From Brasenia schreberi (taxonomy: Eukaryota > Streptophyta > Magnoliopsida > Nymphaeales > Cabombaceae): a DNA stretch of 64,000 nucleotides. Where the stretch lies: positions 6,039,501 to 6,103,500 of the forward strand of contig JAYKKT010000036.1 of NCBI GenBank assembly GCA_036023115.1, given 5' to 3'. Below are positions 34,905 through 46,807 of this stretch, in pieces. Every line of letters starts with the position of its first letter. Within the stretch, counting starts at the first letter, position 1. The notes beneath the pieces were generated by a model that made no database searches, was not told the origin of the DNA, and saw only the letters and a list, made by a program, of their open reading frames with translations. The position numbers and the translations under genes are program-made.

Positions 34905-35120
34905 CTCTCTTTATATATAGAGAGAATACATATAGAGAGAGAAAGTATAATCTATGCACATACCTATCTACACTTAAATCCGTTTAAACATTATCATCAT
35001 TCGAACGGCATGATCAATACTAGAAATTTAAATTTAAAAAGTATTTATGCACCATATACATTAAATACCGAATACAATTTAAATCTTAACCGTTGATCAT
35101 GCAGATGAAATGAAGAAGAA
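34905..35120. repeat. AT-rich MITE-like element
   Basis: Preceded by a TATATATAGAGAGA run, with blocks GCACATACC..CTACACTTAAATCC and TGCACCATATACATTAA that recur near 55060-55170 (GTGCACCCACACCCAAATCC, TGCACCGTACACATTAA). The class is not determined. Confidence 0.4.
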
Positions 35121-35377
35121 ATTTTTCCATTTTTGATAGACAAGATTAAGTTAGGCATATCCCTACCTATTACAACCACAAATAATGCATCCACAATTGA
35201 AACAATGACCTATTGGCAAAGAGTCGAACATCCTACCACTGCACCAATCTTAACGGAAGTACTCCGTGAATTTTCAACTTAAACGCATTAAACTGTTCTA
35301 TCATATAGGCAAACTTTATGATGTTTCTCTAGGGCTTGTATTTGCTATTAATGGACCCGATAAGACCCATATATGTA

Positions 35378-35668
35378 TATATATATAGAGAGAGAGAGAG
35401 ATTAGTCCATTCATACATGATTTCATGCTCTATTTTTCTTAAAGATGTCAACTGTTTGATTTTTAAGATGAATGGTTGAGATTTTTAAATAAAAAAACAA
35501 ATAATAGCAGTACATTTATTATACCGGCTAAAAGTCCTAAGGTACTTTTTTAAATTTAAATTTCAACCATTGATCTCACTTATAGAACAATTGAGATTCT
35601 TGACATTGTTTAAGCATGAATTGATGAGCACATATACTATACTCTCATATATATATATATATATATAC
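35378..35668. mobile_element. Fold-back MITE between two TA tracts
   Basis: About 270 bp whose halves are imperfect inverted copies. The left half ends GATGAATGGTTGAGATTT and the right half, reversed, reads GATCAATGGTTGAAATTT, each about 100 bp in from the ends. TA runs flank both sides (35373-35390 and 35648-35668), so it appears to sit in a TA microsatellite. A second copy lies at about 54600-54935. Confidence 0.6.
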
Positions 35669-36643
35669 ATATTTGGTATTCAATAGGTACTCATTGTAAA
35701 AATAATTGCCCCATTGCAATAAGGCACACACCATTTTATAACTATTGAATTGATACTCATTGAGTATAACCTAGTTTTCCAATATATATATATATATATA
35801 TTCCATCCAGTTTTTGTTTGATGATATATTCAATCACGAGAAGATCAAGCTTTGACAATAATGTCATGCTCTAACTATCAGGCTAACCGACGGGTCTAAA
35901 ATCGTGACCAACATCTGGTTCAAAGGTCGGATAGGCCTCAACAAATTTTCAAAATATCGTAGTTATCAATAGTTCAGATAGCCTCCGATAGAAAATATGA
36001 GTTGGACCACTCTCCTGGATGCTAAAACCCAGAGTGGTCATTGGCATTCGAATAACTTACACCATGCAACCAGGCAAGCACAACAGAGCAGAAGGCAACA
36101 AAGAAAGTTTACGAAGGAGTACGCGGCTCTAACATGCTAGAATGGTAAACTCGGAGCACTTTCCTCAAAAAGGGTTTATACCAGATAAGTCGTCAGTAAC
36201 GGATTCACACGGAAAGGGTCATAATTACTCATTCATGGAAGTGCTCGGGGTGCACATTTTCAAACATTGTACTGAGGCAATATTGTAAATATTAAACTTG
36301 ATTTGCATGAGGGGTACCATATCATATGATATGGTAGGATACTTGAGTTCCATTTTTAATTACAAAAAATATTAAGTAAATAAAAAAATCAAGTATATAA
36401 AAATATAATATTGTGTGGTTCAATACGAGTAAAACGGTGAGCTAAGTCTGTTTGTTGTCATCCTATTGACCTTGAAGACTCTAATGTTAATACGTTTCAG
36501 CTCATTGGTCATTTAGTATGAGTTAAGTTCATGAAAGGCGATGTTGTGAACTGTTACAAGTAAACATAAATCATCATATAGTTCATATTTTAAATTGAAA
36601 CATTTACTTATGTTACAAGTAAACTTTTAATAGAATCTTTATT
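35669..36643. other. Spacer with probable LTR remnant
   Basis: The part at about 35990-36250 has LTR-like content on the minus strand: CACTTTCCTCAAAAAGGGTT resembles CTTCCCTCAAAGAGGGTTTA in the LTR at 63.5 kb. Another TA tract lies at 35783-35801. A short R1-like motif (GGGGTACCATATCATATGAT) is at 36311. Confidence 0.4.
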
Positions 36644-36758
36644 GTACAACAACAACTAAGCCTTTTTCCATACTAAACTCATAATTTTTGTAATCCATGT
36701 TATAAAAATCCGACAAAGTTTTACACTGGCTGTCGGAAGCCTAACATGAACTTAGCGT
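36644..36758 (-). mobile_element. Internally deleted LINE: leader joined to tail (copy 8)
   Basis: Reverse complement begins in the LINE leader (GTTAGGCTTCCGACAGCC, GTAAAACTTTGTCGGATTTT, TACAAAAATTATGA). It then jumps directly to the last 35 bases of the LINE (GTTTAGTATGGAAAAAGGC, TTAGTTGTTGTTG). Everything between, over 3 kb in a full element, is missing. Confidence 0.8.
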
Positions 36759-37554
36759 GTTAATCTAAAGCACAGACACATACATGTGTACGTGTGTGCA
36801 GGCTAATTACATGACTATCTACAAGACTCAGTGATTTGAGCTCAATAGTTTCGCTTGCAATAGGACAAGATGAACAAACTTTTGTAGCTTTCTTGCATAA
36901 GCAAGACAGGGTTATTGCAGATATCAAGCCGTGAAATCAGTGAATTTGTGAAAGGATAAGTGGATTTACTTGTGACTTTCTAATCATTTTTGGCCAAGAG
37001 AGGCTGGTTCATGTTGTTGGTACACCTAAAGCCCAAACCAACTTCCTCCTTCGGCTTGCAAACTTTTTCCAAATTCAATAGATGTACAATCTTTCTACTG
37101 TTACAACCACATTAAAGGAATCCTTCAATGCATTTTTCTACTTGATTGATGGTGATGGATGCCTGTGTGAGAATATCCTATTATTTTTTGCTTCAACTCT
37201 TTTAGGAAAGACTAAGTATGGTTTTCCTATTATATTTGAATTTATTATGGTTGACTAAGTTATTGAAGTCTTTAATTTAGGTGAAATCTAAGCTTGAGAA
37301 CAATTTAGAGGATTGTCTCCTAAGGCTAGATGAGAACCAGTCCATCCATTTAGAGTTATCTTTTTCCCTCTTTTAAGCTTTTTTGATGAAAAAGTTGAAA
37401 TAGCTCAAAGGATCTCTAAAACTATTGAATTTATGAAACTCTAGAGTATCTTAATATGAGTCCATTTTAATTCTCATAGATAAGTCTTCTATTTCATATA
37501 TTTTCTTATTCATCAAGTCCTTTCAAGAAGTTGAATTTTAAGATACCATCGTCT
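36759..37554. other. Spacer, possible copia-like scrap
   Basis: Short stretches at 36970-37150 have a faint coding look but no firm motif. I assign nothing. Confidence 0.3.
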
Positions 37555-37965
37555 CGGAACTTAACATCTCATACCCTCATAACCAAAACCGGTTGAACTG
37601 GGGACCTCTTGGTTCAATTACGGTTCATGGTTTCTAAAAACTGGTCTGAAACCGGAATTGATGGTTCTAAACCATCAAGAACCCGCTGGTTTCTAGCCGG
37701 CGGTTCCAAAACGCCTCTATGGTTTGAATATTTTTGAGGAACAAACCCCTTATTACAAACAGATCATCAGCTCAAAAGGTCGGACGCTCCCACCACTGCA
37801 GCTGATGGGGAGTTTGATTCTCAAAGGGTGCTTGTATTTTATTATTATTTTTGAAATTGGTGTCAACAGTTCTAAAATGAGAACCAGAACTGGTTCCAGG
37901 ACAGTTCGGTTCCGGTTCTAGGCAAATCGAAACCGAACATATTTAATTGTACCATGCTAGTAGTA
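37555..37965. repeat. AACCGG-rich repeat split by a SINE
   Basis: Two blocks of AACCGG/GGTTC words (37565-37712 and 37868-37945) flank a tRNA-like SINE at 37745-37835. The SINE appears to have inserted into the older repeat. Confidence 0.5.
37745..37835 (+). mobile_element. Short tRNA-derived SINE
   Basis: Plus strand CATCAGCTCAAAAGGTCGG (D-arm-like) followed by GATGGGGAGTTTGATTCTC (T-arm/B-box-like), resembling the heads at 26.6 and 33.2 kb. Confidence 0.5.
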
Positions 37966-38479
37966 TACGGGCAAGTTGATGTCAGGTCAACAGATGTGGA
38001 CCAAATGCACTGATAAGACTTGATGCTGATATATACATGTATGTGTGCGTGCGCGAGAATCGCATGGATTGCCTTAAATGTGGACACAAACTATACACAA
38101 TCATCGTGCGAGCATAATTTGGTAAATCAATAATGGATTGCCAATGATTAAATAACAGTATCAAGACTAAAACTGTTACGCATGCACTATCTAATAAGAA
38201 CAGGATGCATATGAATGAATTACAAGCTTATGTCATCGGCAATATGTAAGTAGCTAATAAATCTCACATGATTGGGATGCACCTTGTAGAACAGTTAATA
38301 TGAGGCTAATGTTTCACTAATATATATAGTAACCCGTTGTTTTTGGGTGGTACGAGTGTAACGATTTTTTAAAGAATTTTAAAAAGTATGAAAAGTATTG
38401 TTATTACACTGACGTCACTCAAAAGCAATGGATGAACGTAAGATTTGGGCATGATTTAATCTCTCTCTATATGCACCGT
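37966..38479. other. Spacer, nothing recognised
   Basis: AT-rich, no gene or repeat recognised. Confidence 0.4.
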
Positions 38480-38940
38480 ATTGGTTACAAGACTTGAGGG
38501 AAAGAGAAACTAGGTACTTAGCTGGGTTGGTCACGACACTTGAGCCAACGGCTGAACTGCACCAAAGGAGATGAAGCACGACAGTCCTGATTCTGATGAA
38601 GCACCCTCACACACACCACTAGATAAAGAATGGAAGAGCGAGAAGAAGAGGAAGAACCCTTGTATTACAAGAGAAAAAAGAGAACCATCTACAAGGCTGC
38701 AAACCCCTCTATTTATAGAAGAGAACTGGATACATTAGTAGTTTCACTATGAATACAAGAAACCGGCAAGAAAATCATGCTTTACTATATCCATATCCAT
38801 ATGATCATGTTAACAAAAAGATTTAATACAAAAAAATGGTGGAGAAAGCTTTCCATCTTCACCTTTCATGTCAGAGGTAAGTCCAACAAGAGAGGGGCAC
38901 CCTTATCCACAGTGACGAAGACACTGCGTCTCACCTGAAA
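38480..38940 (-). mobile_element. Probable solo LTR
   Basis: On the minus strand a TATA box (CTATAAATAG, 38709-38718) is followed by a leader with GGTTTGCAGCCTTG, TCTTTTTTCTCTTGTAATAC and a CT-rich stretch. This is the usual promoter-to-R layout of a plant LTR. No internal retrotransposon sequence lies on either side. Borders are approximate and no target duplication was identified. Confidence 0.45.
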
Positions 38941-39479
38941 TCTGATTTTTTTTGGGTCCGTCATTATATATAAGAAGTGTTTTGTAGAAGTGAATACGCC
39001 TTATCTCAAAAGAGTTCTTCCGTCCGTCATTACTTATCTATGTACGAGTCCGCATGCATGGTTTGGGATCGGATTTGGGCATTCTTATATTGAAATTCTC
39101 TAGATTCATACACATTTTCATTTCTTTCTCTTTTCTTTTCTTTTGTTTCTTTGCAGCTAAAACATTCCATGGAGGGAGGATGTCCTCGGGCAGGTTACCT
39201 TGATTTCTTATGAAGTCATTGGTGATTTAATTGATCTTCCAATTATGACCCCCATAATGTATATATATATATATATATATACACTCATTATGTATGTTGA
39301 ATTACATATGCACAAAAATAGCCTGAGCACACACACTATATATATTTATATGTTACGATATATTTATACACATATGAGTATATATATACACACACATAAC
39401 AGAGGACGTTCAAACCAAATGAGTATGTTCCACAAAACCCCAAGTGCTCCTTGTAATTTGATATGTATTTATATATAAG

Positions 39480-39510
<31 letters not shown>

Positions 39511-39689
39511 CCTGCATAAATCAAAGTTTTATATATAAAATTATATGTTTTGGATATGCAAAGAGGAACAATCACCACTTCGCATCCCATGTGCCCTTGT
39601 ATACATTTATGTATACATATTTACAAGACCCACATATATATATCATCAGGTATAGCAAAACTCAGTTAGGTCTGAGTCATTTGAAACTA
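38941..39689. other. Spacer with several TA tracts
   Basis: TA microsatellites at about 39258-39281 and 39484-39510. The open frames here are microsatellite read-through. Confidence 0.5.
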
Positions 39690-39800
39690 GAACAGACCAG
39701 GTGAACCTCGGTTCTGGTTTCATCGGTTTGGAGTCTAGCCGATTCTTTACTCATTCAGTTTCGGTTGGAACTGTCGAGCCAGTTGGGAACCGGCCTACAT
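39690..39800. repeat. AACCGG/GGTTC-rich dispersed repeat
   Basis: Words such as CTCGGTTCTGGTTTCATCGG and GGGAACCGGCC match the other blocks of this family. Confidence 0.4.
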
Positions 39801-39844
39801 AAGGAAAAGTTATACGAGCCGATTGTGTAAGATTTTTTTTCTTA

Positions 39845-39955
39845 TTTTGGTTACAAGACGAGACCCAAGCCTAAAATACACACATGCATGCACTCCCTCA
39901 AATTCGAACTTCCCACCAACAGCATCAACACCAAGGTTGAGCCAAGGTTGAGCTC
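39845..39955 (-). mobile_element. Short tRNA-derived SINE
   Basis: Minus strand: GGCTCAACCTTGGTG head, GGTGGGAAGTTCGAATTTG (B box), GTGCATGCATGTGTGTATTT, TAGGCTTGGGTCTCGTCTTG and TAACCAAAATAAGAAAA. Same order as the copies at 33.2 and 40.1 kb. Confidence 0.65.
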
Positions 39956-40079
39956 GACTTTAAGATCTAGCCGGACAAGTTGTGTTTGTGCTTTGTCATT
40001 TCTCGTCATGTTGAAAACAGATCAACCTACACGAGACATAGTTTTTGTTTCTTGTCATGTTAAAAGCATGTCAACGTAT

Positions 40080-40195
40080 TTAGTCTTCCCTTTTGTTGCA
40101 ATGGGGAGGCTGAGGCCTGGTATGCATGCCCTAGGTATCGAACTCACATTGTTCAATTTGTGAGTCGAGTTCCCTAGCCAGGTCAGTTACTGTCA
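40080..40195 (-). mobile_element. Short tRNA-derived SINE at left edge of unit A
   Basis: Minus strand: GACCTGGCTAGGGAACTCGA, GTGAGTTCGATACCTAGGGC (B box), ATGCATACCAGGCCTCAGCC and TCCCCATTGCAACAAAAGG. Its duplicate at 46575-46690 marks the left edge of unit B. Confidence 0.65.
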
Positions 40196-40227
40196 TTGAG
40201 TGCTAAATACGGTATAGTTTTTTCTTA

Positions 40228-40395
40228 TTGATTAGGGGTGTTCATGGTCTGGTTTGGTTTAGATCTAACATCAAGCTCGAACCAAGCTGTTATAGTTGGT
40301 TCTCAACAGAACTATACCATGAAGTACATAGAACCGAAAAAAATCATCGGTTTCAGTTTGGTTCAGTTTTGAACTACGAGAAAGAAATAGACTCT
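40228..40395. repeat. AACCGG-rich block (empty site of LINE copy 10)
   Basis: Corresponds to 46700-46807 plus 48330-48410 in unit B. Here the target reads GAACTATACCATGAAG without an insertion. Confidence 0.7.
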
Positions 40396-40504
40396 CTACA
40401 ACTATGATGCATGGGCACCGAGTGACTTCTTGAAAGCTGTCATGGGTATGCTACGCTGCTTCAAAACCAAATAGACTCTCTACAACTTCGATGCATGGGC
40501 ACTC

Positions 40505-40985
40505 CATTTGTGGCGGAGTATTCGTACCGGGTACTTGGCAGGGGTATCGGTACACGTAATAGTACTTGGGTATGAGTTTTTAAATTTTTTAGATTTTGAA
40601 TCCATTTGGTTCGTGTGCAGATATCCGTATATTATGAGTATTTCAAACTTTTGTTACGAATAAGTCAAGTCAGACCAATATCCACATAGACGAACTTGAT
40701 TTTGAAACACCATAGTGTTATATTTTGATGTTGAAACTAAATTTTATGATATTGAGGCCATTATGTGATAGTAATTTTTGTTTGATGTTACTTTTTTTTG
40801 TTAGAGTTATGTATTGTGTCAAAATTTATATGTTTTAATTTTTAATAAGCTTTATATTGTTACAATCGCTTTTGAATAATTTTAATTGTATATAATAATA
40901 ACATATTCATACATTATATTTTTTAAAAATTATCGTAACCCCTATACCTACGGGTACCTGTTATCGGTACCGTACACGTATCCTT
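40505..40985 (+). repeat. Unclassified element E, left copy
   Basis: Begins and ends with GGTATCGGTAC/GGTACC-type words in inverted order and is AT-rich inside. Its middle (TTTCAAACTTTTGTTA, GTCAAGTCAGAC, TATATTTTGATGTTGAAACT) recurs in opposite orientation at 45775-46090. Absent from the matching place in unit B. Confidence 0.55.
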
Positions 40986-40999
40986 GCAACATAGTTGCA

Positions 41000-41334
41000 G
41001 ACGGTTGGGTCATTAGTAAGAGAAGTGGGTTGTGATCGGAAGTTGGATGCAAGTCGTGTCTGGAATTCATTTTCGTTGAACCTTCCAAGTTAAATAAAAA
41101 ACCCGGAAGAAGTCAAAAGGAAAAAGAAAAGAAAATCTTGGTTTTGATGGGGAGCCTCTATATTTTTGAATGGAGGTGCCAAGAGAACACGTCGGTGACT
41201 TATTGGCGCTGACGAAAACGAATGTTTCCTCGAGCACTCCATTGATTTTCCTGAATTTGGTATCCTCGATTTTGCCCAAACGAGTTCGTGTGCTCCTTGG
41301 CAAGGAAGAAGCTTGAACAGTTCCGAACGAAGAG
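41000..41334 (+). promoter_or_regulatory. VPS60 5' flank and leader
   Basis: Conserved between the duplicated units (41025-41334 and 49240-49524), including GTTGTGATCGGAAGTTGGAT and GAACACGTCGG. It should contain the core promoter and 5' untranslated region. No specific promoter element can be asserted. Confidence 0.5.
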
Positions 41335-44300
41335 ATGAGGAGAATTTTTGGTCCCAAGAAGCAAAAGGAGCCTCCTCCTTCCCTTCAAGATGCTTCTGAC
41401 AGGGTGAGTCAATCTGACTGGTGGTTTTGTTTCGTTCGTCTTGTTACATGTTTTAATTTGAATGCCGATCTTGATCTTTTATGTCTATCTATACGAAAGC
41501 AATGATCTTGGTTCTCTCTCAGTCAAATTTTATTTATTTGTGAAGCTTTGTGATCGATTAACTAGTTTTTTCTGATGCATTGAGATGTGGGTGTTTTGTA
41601 AACCTTAGTGGGAAACACAGATGGGACGTTTGCCAATACTAGATTTCTGAACTTTTAGCTATCTAAAAACTTGATCTTACTGTTCTGAGAATCCTTGATA
41701 GGCTTGAAGCATCAATAGTTTCAACCCATATCCAAGATCTGTAGACATGTAATTCTTCAGTTCTTTCCAAGTATACTTTCAATTATGTCTAGTGGATGAG
41801 GACAATGATGCAAAGGTAGTTGGTTCTAATTGCAGATATTTGAAGACGAGATGAGTTATCTTCTATGAAGTGTGAAGTGGATTTGTTTTGAATCTCATCA
41901 CGTGGAAGGAGTTCGAATTGAAAGTCTCAATACCCTTGAGATTTCAGGAACTCCCAATCAGGGAAATGGCCAAATGTTCACGTAGGAGTTCAAATTCAAA
42001 AACTTAAAATCCTTGAGATTTCAGAACTGAGACAAGAAAATTTTATCCTAGAGACTCCTTTGCATTTTGATATTGATGATGGAATTTTATTTTAATTTGC
42101 AGTCCTATACATGAAATGACAGAATTAATTGTCATTCGCTTAATGTTCGAATTAATTGTCCTTTCTTTGCAGCAAATAAACTTTCTTACTCTTTTGAGGA
42201 TGATTTTATTTAATCTGTTTGAAAAATCGATCTGTAATATCTTGTAAAGGTTCATACAGTTCAATCTGTGGCCATCAAATGGATGAACAAGACCGTGACA
42301 CAAAGGTGCAGACTACTCTCTGTCCGATTTACCTGTGTGAAACTATTTAGTACTCATGCAGCATCAACTTAAGAGTTTTAACCTTTCCATATCTTCAGTT
42401 CAAGTCAGATTCTTATCTTCCTTTAGCGTGGTTCTCATGGGGAAACAGCCTACACTTTGGCAGCTTTGGTTGGCAACTTTTGGAAGTTAAGTTCAAGTGT
42501 GGGAGATATCAACCGGTCTACAATCTCCAATTATCAAAGCAGTCTTGCTGGGTTTAATCGTGGTCCTGAATGAGAGGTTTTAGAATCATTATGAGGTTAA
42601 GAATAAAACTTCAAACTAGGCAATTAGTTAACGTGATTGAGCAACACATGTCAAGCATGCGCCAAGCTGCAGCAAAGTCTGATGAGTTAAGGTTACTTAA
42701 CATTCTTCATTCCACCAATGTGTAATATATATATATATACATATCCATAGTTCGTTGGATAGATAGATAAAATAGAGATGGAGAGAGAGTCAGCTTAAAA
42801 GTTTGTTGGGTCTCAAGGAATGCAACGTTTCCAACGTTACATCGGATTCCATTGAACTTCGAAGTCAAGATTGCTTGGGAGAAAGTTCTCATATTGCATC
42901 CTCTAGCCCACATAGTGAGAGAAAAGACTTAAATAAGTGAAATGTCTCTCACTCTATCTATGCTCTGAAATTTAAAGAATAACAGGCAACAATCTGTAAG
43001 AATTCAACATTAATTTAACCAATATATAAATTATTGCTACTTCAAGGATTGCTGGTTCACGTTCGAAGACTTGCATTAAATATTTAACGCCATATAATTG
43101 CGAAGAAACATCTAAAGTTCCTGTTTTCTCTGGAACAATAACAAGTTACACTCTTTATCCTCTGGAGTTCTGTCCTTAAACTTTATCAATATAACTAATT
43201 CAGTATTTTGCATGCTCAACATCTCTTACATGGATTCAGAGCTTTCAATAGCATTCAACTGCAAAATTTGTGCATCTGAATTTCTCTTTTTATCTGTGCT
43301 GCACTGGTGGGAAGCCAGGTACGGTTTCTAAGTAAATATTTTCGCGAAGGTGTGTAGATGTTATCCTGTGGCTTCTTTTTTCAGCCAAGTTTTTATTGAC
43401 AAAAACATAAGTCTTTTTAGTGATTTGTTGAATTTCAGATAAAAACTATCAGGGGTTCAGGATACTCACACTTAGCTTGCCTTACAGATAACTAAAAGAG
43501 GTGAAACTATTGATGATAAGATAAGAAATCTTGATACAGAGTTGACTAAATACAAAGAGCAAATGAAGAAGGTAAGGCCTGGTCCTGCTCAAGAGGCCAT
43601 CAAAGCTCGTGCTATGAGAGTTCTCAAACAAAAAAGAATGTGAGTTTCTTTCTGTGCCTCTTCCTAAAACTAGCTTGTCTTATGCTATGAAACAAGTCTG
43701 TCTTGACATTTCTACTTGTTCACCTCACTTTCCATTCTTGATTCAACGTCAAACATCGTTGGTACTTCATGGTGTGTGCACAAGTCGTATCAGACAACAA
43801 CACAGCTTGATGTTAAGTTTGTAGAGGCATGCAGACTAATTTCTTGTTTTGTCTCCTCACTCACTGCAATCTTATGATGCTCAATCAGGTATGAAGGTCA
43901 ACGAGACATGCTTTACAACCAAACGTTTAACTTGGACCAGATTTCTTTTGCGACTGAAGGACTGAAAGATGCTCAACAAACTGTAAGACTCTTCTTGCTT
44001 GAAATAGATTATCTTCTCAGACAATTTTTGGGGTTAACATTTATTTCAATTTCTGTTCTTCAGATGTCAGCTCTGAAGTCTGCAAAGAAGGAGCTCAGAG
44101 GCATGACGAAGACTGTTAACATCGAGGACCTCGATGTACAACTCTTTCTAAAAATGCTTTCTGCATTAATTGTTTATGAGATAACAGTGCTGTATATGGC
44201 TCTTTGTGCTTCTGAAACAATAATAATACATAGAAATTTTATTACATATTTTTTGTATCACATTTGCACTGGTATAATACTTCTCAGAGCTTGCAAGATG

Positions 44301-45271
44301 AAATGCTGGATATGATGGATCTAACTTCAGAAATTGAAGAAACACTTGGTAGAAGCTATGGTCTTCCTGATGACCTCGACGAGGAGGACCTCATGGGTGG
44401 TAATGGCTGCCTTTAGTGAAACCAATAATTTCTATGCTTAGTCATTCTCTATACGACTGCAGTTTCATCCGTGTTAATCTGTTCAACGTTTTTGCCAAAC
44501 GATGTAGAACTGGACGCTCTGGAAGAGGAGATGGACATTGAGACTGATAGTGTGCCGTCTTATCTTCAACCTGATAAGGAGCCTGATCTAGAGTCTGAAC
44601 ATGATCTCCCGGCACCACCAGCAGGAAATCCACAGGTATAGTTCATGCTTGGCTTTCATATATTTCGTCTCACGATGTGAGTTATTGTTTTAAGAGCTTG
44701 TTTCTTTGATTATGTGACTGACGCACACTGTCAATATCCAAATGATAATGGATCAGTGAACTGTCAACTAAGTTCTTGTTGCTAAATGTGAAATATCCAA
44801 TACGGTTTATGTAAGACTCATCCTTTTTCTATACTAAATGGGCCCGTTACATAGATTCTTTGTTTGCATATACCCTGATCATCTGTCATGCTACCAGTTA
44901 ACTCAGCATAATCTCAATTATTTTTTAATTATTTCTTTGTAATACTTTGTAGTATTCTTCCATCATTATTACAATCTAGTTTTTCATACCTTTTATCAGA
45001 ATTTCTTTTGATCGCTTTTTATACATGCTCAAAACTATCTTAAATCATTTCCCCTTTTACGATCTTTATCGTGTAACCATTTATTTTATACATGCTGTTC
45101 CAAACACTCAATAAATTAGTAGCATACGATACTGAAAAATATTTTTTTGAATGTAGTATCTTCCGATAGTATAGCTGGTATACAAGTGCTATTATCTTTG
45201 TGGTAATTGCTGTCATTGTGCTGCAGGCGAGAGTGGGTGTCAATGCTGCTCCTCAAGATTCTAACAACTAA
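41335..45271 (+). CDS. VPS60: VPS60/CHMP5-type ESCRT-III (SNF7 family) protein
   Basis: VPS60 is an ESCRT-III accessory protein that works with LIP5 and SKD1/VPS4 in multivesicular body sorting. Seven exons join in frame with GT..AG introns: 41335-41403, 43488-43639, 43889-43982, 44064-44135, 44288-44396, 44508-44635, 45227-45271. The total is 669 nt, 222 residues (Arabidopsis VPS60.1 is about 235). The product starts MRRIFGPKKQKEPPPSLQDA, a basic helix-1 region as in VPS60. It continues with RAMRVLKQKRM, MLYNQTFNLDQISFA and an acidic C-terminal part with LPDDLDEEDLMG, ELDALEEEM and VPSYLQPDKE. Intron 1 is long (2084 nt) with a TA tract near 42725. Intron 6 carries a LINE fragment on the opposite strand. 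The reading frame is intact, so this is probably the working copy of the duplicated pair. Confidence 0.93.
44815..45060 (-). mobile_element. RTE-type LINE 3' fragment in VPS60 intron 6 (copy 9)
   Basis: Starts CATCCTTTTTCTATACTAAA and continues through the inverse of the LINE C-terminal region (CATAGATTCTTTGTTT, CAGTTAACTCAGCATAATC, CTTTTGATCGC). The same intron in unit B lacks it and has a different LINE piece instead. Confidence 0.75.
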
Positions 45272-45774
45272 TGGCATGCCATTCTCTAACTAGTTACATT
45301 GTTTTCTCATTTTCTGATTTCTGTTTGGGAATGGAATACTTTCAAGAGAAAATGGTGATAGAAAAATTTTGAGCATGAGAAGGTTGCCCAGAATGATCGT
45401 TGTCCATTTAAACTATATGTTGTTACAGCATGAACTCAAAGTTATTTTGTCTGTGTGTATGCACGCGCATGCATACATGGGTGTGGAAAGTGGTTTTGTA
45501 TTATTCAAGTTTTATAACAAAGGAAATAATAAAGAAAAAGCTTGCCGTGGTTCTTGAGTGATGCTAATCTTTCTCGATTAATTTCCAGGGAAAGAAGTGC
45601 ACACTGCTCATGAATTATTTTTGGGCTCATGTTGATGCTTGGCAATAAAAGATTACTGAGAAACAAACAATTAAAAAGGCATTTGGGAAAAAATAGGAGA
45701 AGAAAACAAAGAGAAAACCGCACCAAGATTTTCTTTTTGAGAAAAATATAAGGTAGAGTATGCCACTATTATAT

Positions 45775-45776
45775 AA

Positions 45777-45832
<56 letters not shown>

Positions 45833-46090
45833 CTTATTAAAAATTAAAATGTATAAATTTTAACATAATTTATAACAATAACAAGAACCGTAACATCTCA
45901 AACATAAAATTACATCACATAACAATCTCAATTTCATAAAATATAGTTTCAACATCAAAATATAATGGTTTTTGGTTTTAGAATTAAGTTCAGTCATATA
46001 GTCTGACTTGACCAATTCATAACAAAAGTTTGAAATGCTTATAGTACATGGGGCATCTATACATGTAACGAGATGGCTTCAAAATATTTT
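45775..46090 (-). repeat. Unclassified element E, right inverted copy, with TA tract
   Basis: Reverse complement matches 40640-40800 (TTTCAAACTTTTGTTATGAA, TATTTTGATGTTGAAACT, ATTGAG..TTATGTGAT). A (TA)24 run (45782-45829) lies at its outer end. Together with the left copy it brackets the intact VPS60 gene. Confidence 0.6.
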
Positions 46091-46574
46091 ACGTGCAAGC
46101 AAACGGGCACAAAGATTTTACATCATGGTCTGTAAGAAAAAAAGGGTCTCTCTCTCACACACATTCATGCGCATACACACATGCAGACATTCTATAAGCT
46201 TTCCTCCATGAGAATGTCACAGGGGAGAACTGTTACACAAACGAACGCCTTTAGTTATGATTGTTGTGTTCTCTCTTGGGCAGGACGGAGATTGCAGACA
46301 AGAGATGACAACCCAATACGAACACAACCCGAAAGTATCCACCCAAAATGACGTGAAAAAATCAGGTCGTTTTTGAGTTGGAGCTGCTTTTGACATTTAA
46401 CACAAAATGAGACTAGAAGAATATCGTATATAAGTACTCTCCACCAGGTTTTGAGGGTTTTGCTTCTCAAAAATCATCTCTTGAACCCCACACCTAGAAT
46501 GATTTCGTGTTGGTCAACTTCTCTGTTAATGGTTTATGACCGTTCTCCTTCAAAACAAATGAAATCGTATTGTA

Positions 46575-46690
46575 TATAACTAAGCCAGGTATGCATGCCC
46601 TAGGTATCGAACTCATAACATGAAATTTGTAAATTGAGTCTCCTAGCCAGGTGAGGTATCGCCATTGAGTGATTCTAAACACGGTATAGT
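46575..46690 (-). mobile_element. Short tRNA-derived SINE at left edge of unit B
   Basis: Minus strand: CACCTGGCTAGGAGACTCAA, ATGAGTTCGATACCTAGGGC (B box) and ATGCATACCTGGCTT. Duplicate of the SINE at 40080-40195. Confidence 0.65.
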
Positions 46691-46807
46691 TTTTGTTGTT
46701 GATTAGGGGTGTTAATGATCTGGTTCGGTTTCAGTTTTAGCATGAACCTTAGACCACACTGCTACAGTTGGTGTTCATTTTTTTTAGAACATAACTAAAT
46801 CATGAAG

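Larger units (their letters stand above)
40085..46400. repeat. Segmental duplication, unit A
   Basis: Aligns in the same order with unit B (46580-53650): SINE, AACCGG block, a CACCGA..TTCTTGAAAG stretch, gene leader, all seven VPS60 exons, 3' flank and a final block (GCAGACATTCTATAAGCTTT, GGCAGGA.GG.GATTGCAGAC). Unit A keeps the intact gene. Confidence 0.85.
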
